10,355 nt of DNA from JBBSEZ01 sp038239195 (GTDB lineage: Bacteria > Planctomycetota > Planctomycetia > Gemmatales > Gemmataceae). Positions 1 to 5,748 of this stretch are shown piece by piece (the stretch's first letter is position 1; the number at the start of each line of letters is the position of its first letter). The position numbers and the translations under genes were made by a program. The stretch spans positions 1-10,355 of the forward strand of contig JBBSEZ010000361.1 of assembly GCA_038239195.1 (NCBI GenBank), read 5' to 3'. The notes below the pieces were generated by a model. The model saw nothing but the letters and a program-made list of their open reading frames with translations, was not told the DNA's origin and made no database searches.

Positions 1-459
1 CACGTGCTCCCCGAGACTTTTTTTGGGGGGGACGGGGATGGCGCGGACGCGCTGGAACTTCAGCCCCATCCCCTTGAGGAACTTGCGGACCTGGCTCGGC
101 TGGCGGCGGATGCCGGTCCGCTGCTCGATGCGCTCGCAAGCCTCCGCGATGGAGCGGGCGGGTTGCCGGGTGAATTCCTCGCGGATGAGCTCGCGGTGGG
201 CGGCCAGGTCGCTCACGGGGCCGGTGACGCCCCAGCGGCGCAGGCCGTCGAGGCCGCCATCGTGGAAGGCGGCGACGTAGCGCTGGACGGTGGCCCGCCC
301 CACGCCGGCGACCTGGGCGGCCTGCGCGCGGGTCAGGCCGCAGTGTAGCATGCGGAGCACGAGCATCTTGCGGCGGACGTGTCCCTGGGGGTGAGAGTCG
401 CGCTCTTCGTTGACGACCCGTTGCTGCTCTTCCGTCAGTTCGATCCGAAGCCAGCCCAT
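1..459 (-). CDS. IS630-family transposase, N-terminal part (runs off left edge)
   Basis: This is a partial coding region of 153 codons from ATG at 459, still open at base 1. The first 60 or so residues carry a homeodomain-like helix-turn-helix (LTRAQAAQVAGVGRATVQRY), followed by the typical linker GGLDGLRRWG. A second winged-helix part follows (ARSIAEACERI, then QVRKFLKGMGLKFQRVR), ending in VPPKK. This two-part DNA-binding half is the standard N-terminus of IS630/Tc1-mariner-type transposases; the DDE catalytic half would lie left of the window. Family members usually read VPPKK-x-x-x-EH here, and this one reads KKSLGEHV in the same frame, so no frameshift need be invoked. A seven-A run (bases 18-24) lies at the spot. 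A G-rich stretch just before the ATG may serve as a weak ribosome binding site. Whether the element is intact cannot be judged. Confidence 0.85.
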   Translation of the reverse strand, partial: MGWLRIELTEEQQRVVNEERDSHPQGHVRRKMLVLRMLHCGLTRAQAAQVAGVGRATVQRYVAAFHDGGLDGLRRWGVTGPVSDLAAHRELIREEFTRQPARSIAEACERIEQRTGIRRQPSQVRKFLKGMGLKFQRVRAIPVPPKKSLGEHV

Positions 460-490
460 CGCGGTCCCCCCGGGATCACAACCAGACCAG

Positions 491-502
491 GTCACCTCCT
501 TT
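491..502 (-). promoter_or_regulatory. Strong Shine-Dalgarno-like sequence far upstream of the IS630 gene
   Basis: On the minus strand bases 502-491 read AAAGGAGGTGAC, almost a full complement of a bacterial 16S 3' tail. It lies 31 nt from the ATG at 459, too far for ordinary initiation there. The transposase frame stays open through it, but there is no good in-frame start 5-10 nt downstream. It may be chance, part of the element end, or serve a longer or alternative start. Function is uncertain. Confidence 0.3.
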
Positions 503-557
503 CTTCTATTCGGGTCGCCAAACGGAAATGTCTCACTCAGCGCCGCGCAGAGTATAG

Positions 558-772
558 ATCCTGGCCCGCAACGGCGAGATCGGGCCGACTTACTTCTCCG
601 TGCGGAGCAACCGATTCCTCTACCTGGAGCTGTGCCTGGAGAACCGCGGCTGACATCCGTCCAGTTGCGCAAGGAGATCGACGGGTTCGCCGCCAACATC
701 CGGAGCAGTGAGCACCTGTGGAACCCGGCCAGGTATCCCAAGGGCGAGGCGGCTGCGGCCGCGAAGAAGTAA
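558..772 (+). pseudogene. Frameshifted C-terminal remnant of an unidentified gene
   Basis: One frame from 558 reads ILARNGEIGPTYFSVRSNRF and on to LYLELCLENRG, then meets TGA at 651. A frame offset by one base continues smoothly with LTSVQLRKEIDGFAANIR, a tail SSEHLWNPARYP and KGEAAAAAKK, and stops at TAA 770-772. Restoring a single base near 650 joins both into one plausible protein end with an alternating beta strand then helix pattern. I do not recognise the family; the outline (short strands, then a long helix, then LWNP) loosely recalls YbjN / type III chaperone-like domains, which is only a guess. The upstream part of the gene is absent: a TAG at 555-557 precedes the readable part, and IS630 sequence lies further left, so insertion of that element is a likely cause of the truncation. 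Confidence 0.5.
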
Positions 773-794
773 TCCTCGGGTGAACGAACCAGCC

Positions 795-827
795 CGCCCG
801 CTCCGCGGCCCCGCCGCAGAGCGGGCG
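795..827 (-). terminator. Strong GC hairpin after the kinase gene, likely terminator
   Basis: Bases 795-804 and 818-827 form an outer stem (core GCCCGCTC with GAGCGGGC, plus one C-G pair), then a C-A mismatch (804/818), then an inner stem GCGGC (805-809) with GCCGC (813-817) around a CCC loop. It begins 7 nt after the kinase stop codon. No U-tract follows on either strand, so it is not a textbook intrinsic terminator. It sits between two converging coding ends and could act for both strands. Confidence 0.55.
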
Positions 828-834
828 CCCCCTG

Positions 835-3800
835 TCAACGGGACCGCTGGCGACGTCGATTGAGGGGCCGGCAGGCAGGGATGCCCAGCGCCTCCTCCGC
901 TTCCGCCCGGAAGCGGAGGATCTCCTCGAGCGTCAGCGGCTCCGTCTCCAGCCACGTTCGATTCTTCTCCACCCAGCGCAGGCCCTCTTCGTAGTCGGCC
1001 CGCGCCTGCGCCGTCTCGCTCAACCGCCGCCGCGCCGCGGCCCGCAGGAAGTGCCGCTCGATCACCAGTTCGCCGGGCTTCTGGAGCCCGATCGCCTTGG
1101 CGAAGGCCGAGGCGGCCCCCTCCCAGTCGCCGGCCCGGTAGCGCGTCAGGCCCAGGTTCTCCCAGTAGATGGCCGAGGCGGGGGACACCGCGACCGCCCG
1201 TGCCGCCAGGCGGACACAGGCGGCCGGGTCGCCACCGCCGGGTGAGAGCGAACAGAACCGAGACGCCTGAAACAGTCGCGCCGGGTCGGTCGCCATTCTG
1301 TGCCGGTCCAGCATCGACCGGCACAGCCGGGCGTACTCCCTCTCGCCGGCGAAGTGGTAGCGCAGCCAGGCCGGCCGCCAGCCCTCGCCGTCCAAGTCGG
1401 TCGCGTCCAGCCCCAGCGCCACCGCTCGGGCCGAGGCCGACGCCGCCTTCTCCCACTCCCCGAGCTGCGCCCACGCCCAGGCCCGGCGGGAGTACGGCCG
1501 GGCGTCGCCCGGCCGGCCGTCGATCAGCCGGCCCAGGTGGAACGCGGCTGCGGCCCACCGGCCATTTCGCTCGCACCCCTGGGCCTCCCGGTCGTGCCAG
1601 ACGAGTGGCCCCCGCCGGAGGCGCTGGGGCTCGACGGAGCCGCCGTCCCACAGGCGGATGCCGGCCGGGTCCGTGCCGCCGGCGCCGGCCGCCAGCCACC
1701 GGCCGTCGGGGCTGAAAGCCACCCCGCCGGGGTGCGATTCCAACTGGCGCCGGAGGGTCAGGACTTCCTGGCCGGTGCCGGCGTCCCAGAAGGTGATGTT
1801 TTCATTCTCACTCGACGTCGCCAGGCGCAGGCCGTCGGCGCTGAAGGCCACGCCGAGCAACGGGGTGCCGTGGGTGTTGACGGCGTACACTTGGCGGCCG
1901 GTATCGACGTCCCACAGGCGCAACGTCCGGTCCTGGCCGGCCGTCGCCAGCCGGCCGCCATCGGGGCGGAAGGCAAGGGCCACGACCGCCCCCCGGTGGC
2001 CGCCCAGCCGCCGAACCTGCCGGCCGGTGGCGCCGTCCCAGAGGCGTACGGTGCCGTCCCGGCCGGCCGACGCCAGCAGGCCGGGGGCGGCAGGCCCGCT
2101 GGGGGCGTAGGCCACGGCCAGGGCCGGGCCGTCGTGGCCTACGCAGGTGAACCGGGGGGCCGGGCCGCCGGCGACGGCCCAGACCTTGATCGTCCCGTCC
2201 TCGCTGGCCGAAGCCAGGCGGCCGTCCGGGGCGAAGGCCACCCCGGTCACCCGCCCGGCATGACCGCGGAGGGTGGCCTCCTCTTGCCCCGACCGGGCGT
2301 CGCGCACCTTGACGGCGGCCCCCCAGTCGGTGGCCAGCCGATCAGACGGGCCGAAGGCGACGGCCCGGAAAGGAGTCGGCCCTTCACCCAGGGCATATAC
2401 CTGCCGGCCGGTCGCGGCCTCCCAGACGGCCAGGCCGGCCCGCCCCGGCCGGGGGTGGCCCCGGCCGCCGCCCGCGGCCACCAGCCGGCTGTCGCGGCTG
2501 AAGGCGACGGCGGCGACCGGCAGGACCAGGCGCCCGGTCGGCTGGCCGGCCCGGTCGGGTTCGGCGTCCCACACCTTGACTTCCCCATCCCACCCGGCCG
2601 TGGCCAGGTACTGGCCGCCGGGACTATACGCCGCCGCGCAACAACGGCCGTGGGCGCGCAGGGTCGCCAGTTCGCCGCCGGGGTTGGCGTCCCAGAACTT
2701 GACGGTGCCGTCGGACGAGGCCGTCGCCAGCCGGGCGCCGTCGGGGCTGTAGACGAGGCGGTTGACCTCCCGCCGGTGGGCCTGGCCGACGAACGCCCGT
2801 TCGCCGGTCACCTCCCAGGCCATCAGGGTGCCGACGTAACTGGCGCTGGCCAGCCGCCGGCCGTCGGGGCTGAAGGCCACCTGCCGCACGTCGGCGGGGT
2901 GTCGCCCGAAGGCGGACCGTTCCACGCCGGTGGCCGCGTCGAGCAGGCGAACGGTGCCGTCGTACAGGGCCACGGCGAGGCGGCGACCGTCGGGACTGTA
3001 GGCCACGTCGTGGACGCCGCAGGCATAGCGGGCGTCGCGGACGGCCTCCCCGGTGGCGGCGTCGAAAACGGTCAGGCGCTGCGACCAGGCGACGGCCAGG
3101 TGCCGGCCGTCCGGCCGAAAGGCGAGGGCGTAGACGACGGCCGATTGGCCCAGGGCGGGGCGGACGCCGGGCCGGCCGGTCGCCACGTCCCACAGTTGGA
3201 CCTCGCCCGGCCGGCGTTCCAGCCAGGTGCCGGCCCCGGAGGCGAGGGACCGGCCATCGGGGCTGAAGGCGATGCGGTTGATCTGCTCGGCGTGCCCCCG
3301 GAGCGTCCGCACCGGCCGGCCGGACGGCAGGTCCCACAGCCGAATGGTCCGGTCCTTGCCGGCCGTCGCCAGCAGTCGGCCGTCGGGGCTGAAGGCAACG
3401 TCCGTCACCCACCCGACGTGGCCGCTCAGGCTGAGCGACTCGCGGTGGCAGAGGCGCTTGAGGTAGCGCCACTCCCACCGGCGAAACTGGTCGGGGCAGG
3501 CGTCGAGCAACTGCTCGGCGGACCGGAGGTTGCTGACCTGCAACTCGAGGTCGGCCCGGGCGATGCCACTGTAGTAGAGGCCCCGCTGGGCCGACCCCAG
3601 GGCCTCCTCGGTCTGGGCGTGGGCCCCCCGCTCGGCCTCCCGGTACGCCTCGGCCTGGACGCGCTGGTAGTCGGCGTCCAGCCACTTCCAGGTGACCAGG
3701 CCGAACCCAGCCGCCACGCTGGCCAGCAGCAGGGCCGCCAGGGTGGCGACGGCGGGGTGCCGCCGGCCCCACTTGAGCAGGTGTTCGACGGGCCCAGCCG

Positions 3801-4884
3801 GCCGGGCGGCGACCGGCCGGCCGGCCCGGAAGCGGGCCAGGTCGTCGGCCAGCGCGAGGGCGCTGGCGTAGCGCCGGGCCGGGGCCTTCTCCAGACACTT
3901 GAGGCAGATGGTGTCGAGATCGCGGGGCAGGCCCGGCCGCGACTGGCCGGGCGGGGTCGGCTCCCGGCCGGCCACCTGCTGGAGCGTCTCCAGGGGGGTG
4001 CGGGCGCGGAACGGGGGCCGGCCGGTCAGCATCTCGTAAAGGATGGCGCCGAGGGCGTAGATGTCGGCGGCCGGGCCGACGTGGGTGCCCTGGGCTTGCT
4101 CGGGGGCCATGTAGCTCGGCGTGCCGAGGACGCCGCCCGTCTGCGTTGGGGCGGTCGCGGCCCCGTCGGCCTCGAACTTGGCCAGGCCGAAGTCGGCGAT
4201 CTTCGCCGTCCCGTCGGCGGCGAGGAGCACGTTGGCCGGCTTCAGGTCGCGGTGGACGATGCCGCGCTCGTGGGCGTGGGCGACGGCACGCGCCAGCGTC
4301 TCGGCCAGGGCCGCCGCCTCGCCGGCCGGCAGCGGGGCGCCGCCCAGTCGATCCTCCAGGCTGCCGCCCTCGACGAACTCCAGGGCCAGGTACGGCAGGC
4401 CGCCCTTCCCGCCGACCTCGTAAATCTGGACGATGTGGGGGTGCTGGAGGCGTGCGACGGCCTCGGCCTCGGCTTGAAACCGGTCCACCTGGCGCGGGCC
4501 GGCGAACTCCCCGGCCAGGATCATCTTCAGCGCCACCACCCGGTTCAACTTCCGGTCGCGGGCCTTGTAGACGATGCCCATCCCGCCCCGACCGACCTCG
4601 CCCAAAATCTCGTAGCCGGGCACGCACGGGGCCGCGATGGTGGCCGAGCCGTGGCCGGGGGACAGGTCGGCGTGGGCCTCCGTCCGGTCCGCCCGCCCGC
4701 GGTGATATTTTTCGAGGGCGAGCAGCTCCTGGAGCAGGGCGGCTCGCTCGCCTTCGGGCACGTCGGTCAGGTAGTCCTCGGGGCGGGACGGACCGGCCCG
4801 GCAGTCGCGCTCGAAGCGGTCGCAGGCCCGCTCGAAGCGCCGGGCCCGGCTGGTCCCGGCGCCGTCCGGCAGCGGGGTGTTCAT
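835..4884 (-). CDS. Membrane Ser/Thr protein kinase with 14 WD40 repeats and TPR-like tail
   Basis: 1349 residues. The kinase domain spans about 91-352: glycine loop GEVGRGGMGIV (95-105), VALK lysine K120, catalytic HRDLKPAN (211-218), DFG (231-233), activation segment to APE (260-262) and D274 of DIYALG. All key residues are present, so an active PknB-type enzyme is expected. Residues about 378-398 form one hydrophobic membrane segment preceded by KWGRRHP. A linker (400-480) leads to about 14 WD40 units (485-1105), many with AFSPDGRxLAxAxxDxT-xxWD, enough for two seven-bladed propellers. The last 240 residues look TPR-like (WHDREAQGCERNGRWAAAAF, then two or three helical pairs). The family topology puts the propellers on the far side of the cytoplasmic membrane. 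The start ATG overlaps the sigma stop (ATGA), with GAGGT 5 nt upstream (4890-4894). The ligand and substrates cannot be read from sequence. Confidence 0.95.
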   Translation of the reverse strand: MNTPLPDGAGTSRARRFERACDRFERDCRAGPSRPEDYLTDVPEGERAALLQELLALEKYHRGRADRTEAHADLSPGHGSATIAAPCVPGYEILGEVGRGGMGIVYKARDRKLNRVVALKMILAGEFAGPRQVDRFQAEAEAVARLQHPHIVQIYEVGGKGGLPYLALEFVEGGSLEDRLGGAPLPAGEAAALAETLARAVAHAHERGIVHRDLKPANVLLAADGTAKIADFGLAKFEADGAATAPTQTGGVLGTPSYMAPEQAQGTHVGPAADIYALGAILYEMLTGRPPFRARTPLETLQQVAGREPTPPGQSRPGLPRDLDTICLKCLEKAPARRYASALALADDLARFRAGRPVAARPAGPVEHLLKWGRRHPAVATLAALLLASVAAGFGLVTWKWLDADYQRVQAEAYREAERGAHAQTEEALGSAQRGLYYSGIARADLELQVSNLRSAEQLLDACPDQFRRWEWRYLKRLCHRESLSLSGHVGWVTDVAFSPDGRLLATAGKDRTIRLWDLPSGRPVRTLRGHAEQINRIAFSPDGRSLASGAGTWLERRPGEVQLWDVATGRPGVRPALGQSAVVYALAFRPDGRHLAVAWSQRLTVFDAATGEAVRDARYACGVHDVAYSPDGRRLAVALYDGTVRLLDAATGVERSAFGRHPADVRQVAFSPDGRRLASASYVGTLMAWEVTGERAFVGQAHRREVNRLVYSPDGARLATASSDGTVKFWDANPGGELATLRAHGRCCAAAYSPGGQYLATAGWDGEVKVWDAEPDRAGQPTGRLVLPVAAVAFSRDSRLVAAGGGRGHPRPGRAGLAVWEAATGRQVYALGEGPTPFRAVAFGPSDRLATDWGAAVKVRDARSGQEEATLRGHAGRVTGVAFAPDGRLASASEDGTIKVWAVAGGPAPRFTCVGHDGPALAVAYAPSGPAAPGLLASAGRDGTVRLWDGATGRQVRRLGGHRGAVVALAFRPDGGRLATAGQDRTLRLWDVDTGRQVYAVNTHGTPLLGVAFSADGLRLATSSENENITFWDAGTGQEVLTLRRQLESHPGGVAFSPDGRWLAAGAGGTDPAGIRLWDGGSVEPQRLRRGPLVWHDREAQGCERNGRWAAAAFHLGRLIDGRPGDARPYSRRAWAWAQLGEWEKAASASARAVALGLDATDLDGEGWRPAWLRYHFAGEREYARLCRSMLDRHRMATDPARLFQASRFCSLSPGGGDPAACVRLAARAVAVSPASAIYWENLGLTRYRAGDWEGAASAFAKAIGLQKPGELVIERHFLRAAARRRLSETAQARADYEEGLRWVEKNRTWLETEPLTLEEILRFRAEAEEALGIPACRPLNRRRQRSR

Positions 4885-5462
4885 GGCGGACCTCGTTCGT
4901 CCCAGATTTCACGGATGAGGCGCAGCTTGCGCTCGACCGAGCGGGGCGCGCAGCCGAGCCGGTCGGCGATCTCGTCGTTCGAGTACCCTTCCATCTTCCA
5001 CAGCGCCACCCGCTCGAGGTCGGCGTCGCCGAGGCGGGCGAATAGCTGGCCGCACTCCTCGGCCGCCTCGGCCGCGAACTCCGGCGTCGGCTCCCGGCTG
5101 AGGAGCTCGTCGGCCTCGGCGCCGAGGCTGAGCGGCTCGGCCGTCCCCCCGCGCTTGAGCCGCCGCTGGTCGCGGACCAGGTGCCCTGCCTTGCGGGCGG
5201 TGATGACGACCAGGACGCGCCACAGGTTGTCGCGGTCGGCGAGTTGGGGGAAGCGGCCGTTCGTGGCCCCCCGGCAGAAGCTGTCGAAGGCGCTCAGGGC
5301 CACGTCCTCCTCGTCGCGGACGCGGCGGTTGGCGCCGGTCAGCCGGGCGCGCGCCAACTCGACCAGGCGGCGGAAGTACAGCTCCCACAGCGGCTGGGCA
5401 CCGGCCGGGTCACCGGCCCGGAGCAGGTGAATCCACTGGCTGACCGAACCGCTGGCACTCAC
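4881..5462 (-). CDS. ECF-type RNA polymerase sigma factor (planctomycete kinase-linked type)
   Basis: 193 residues starting at GTG 5462, supported by GGAGGGAG 3 nt upstream (5466-5473). Region sigma-2 covers about 25-105 (PLWELYFRRLVELARARL, the acidic DEED at 50-53, then NLWRVLVVITARKAGHLVRD). Region sigma-4 covers about 145-188, with a helix-turn-helix YSNDEIADRLGCAPRSVERK. Length and layout fit the ECF group, Sigma70_ECF-like. It directs RNA polymerase to special promoters. No anti-sigma factor is visible; instead the next gene, overlapping by 4 nt, is a kinase, as often seen in planctomycete ECF/kinase pairs. In Vibrio EcfP a phosphothreonine substitutes for missing acidic residues in sigma-2; here DEED is already acidic, so control by the kinase, if any, would have to work differently. 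Confidence 0.92.
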   Translation of the reverse strand: MSASGSVSQWIHLLRAGDPAGAQPLWELYFRRLVELARARLTGANRRVRDEEDVALSAFDSFCRGATNGRFPQLADRDNLWRVLVVITARKAGHLVRDQRRLKRGGTAEPLSLGAEADELLSREPTPEFAAEAAEECGQLFARLGDADLERVALWKMEGYSNDEIADRLGCAPRSVERKLRLIREIWDERGPP

Positions 5463-5465
5463 GGG

Positions 5466-5473
5466 CTCCCTCC
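5466..5473 (-). promoter_or_regulatory. Ribosome binding site supporting the GTG start of the sigma gene
   Basis: The minus strand reads GGAGGGAG, ending 3 nt before the GTG at 5462-5460. It is the only strong purine box nearby and decides for GTG over later in-frame codons. Confidence 0.6.
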
Positions 5474-5475
5474 GC

Positions 5476-5502
5476 CCTGCGCCCGCCAGGCGCGGGCGCA
5501 GG
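5476..5502 (-). promoter_or_regulatory. Perfect 10-bp hairpin in the sigma mRNA leader
   Basis: Bases 5476-5485 (CCTGCGCCCG) and 5493-5502 (CGGGCGCAGG) are perfect complements around a 7-nt loop. In the sigma transcript this hairpin ends 2 nt before the ribosome binding site at 5466-5473, close enough to affect ribosome access. Its role is inferred. GC-rich DNA yields chance hairpins, but ten perfect pairs directly beside the binding site are notable. Confidence 0.4.
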
Positions 5503-5512
5503 CGCAGGCGCT

Positions 5513-5525
5513 GTCATTCTATGAC
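5513..5525. promoter_or_regulatory. Small dyad in the sigma upstream region
   Basis: GTCAT-TCT-ATGAC is a perfect 5-bp dyad with a 3-bp spacer, about 50 bp upstream of the sigma start and in a locally less GC-rich stretch. It could be an operator half-site pair or chance. Confidence 0.2.
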
Positions 5526-5564
5526 GACGCCGGGGGGGCCGCAATCGTCGGCCGCCGGCCCTCT

Positions 5565-5672
5565 ACCCTCCCCCTTGTTCATGCCCGTCCACCCCGGGGG
5601 CCCGCCACCGCCGGCCGATTATTTTTCTCCGTCGGGTCGGCGGTCCGCCCGGGCATGAACAGGGTGAAGGGT
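5565..5672. promoter_or_regulatory. Divergent control region with two outward-pointing copies of a 23-bp element
   Basis: A 12-bp core CGGGCATGAACA occurs on the plus strand at 5650-5661 and on the minus strand at 5587-5576. Similarity continues outward, giving 23-bp arms (5565-5587 and 5650-5672) that agree at 20 of 23 positions and both end in AGGGT. The plus copy points at the SBBP gene, with 76 nt to its ATG; the minus copy points at the sigma gene, with 102 nt to its GTG. The 62 bp between contain an AT-rich patch, GATTATTTTTC. Matching copies directed at each of two divergent genes suggest a shared promoter or activator site. The TGAACA part resembles an ECF -35 region (typically GGAAC-like), and a GTCT lies 18 bp after it in the plus copy (5680-5683), but no matching -10 is seen in the minus copy. 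Confidence 0.5.
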
Positions 5673-5694
5673 CGGGCAAGTCTGCCTGGCACTA

Positions 5695-5709
5695 CCGCGG
5701 TGTCCGCGG
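5695..5709 (+). promoter_or_regulatory. CCGCGG pair in the SBBP gene leader
   Basis: CCGCGG-TGT-CCGCGG can fold as a 6-bp stem with a 3-nt loop. It ends 28 nt before the ribosome binding site GAGGTGA (5738-5744), which stands 4 nt before the ATG at 5749. A regulatory role is possible but weakly supported. Confidence 0.25.
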
Positions 5710-5748
5710 CAGCCCCCGATCGCCCCCTCTCCCCTCCGAGGTGACCCC

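Noticed and set aside
410..772. Intact 120-codon plus-strand gene
   Set aside because: Its first two thirds are antisense to the IS630 gene and the element end; only the last 40 or so codons look real, as the tail of a frameshifted remnant.
2624..4912. Minus-strand 762-codon frame inside the kinase gene
   Set aside because: Arg/Pro/Gly-rich shadow in the wrong frame of a gene with fully conserved kinase motifs.
1300..5430. Plus-strand open frame of 1376 codons opposite the kinase and sigma genes
   Set aside because: It is antisense to two clear genes, has a low-complexity Gly/Pro/Ala/Arg/Val composition and no recognisable motifs; long antisense frames are expected at this GC content with strong third-position bias.
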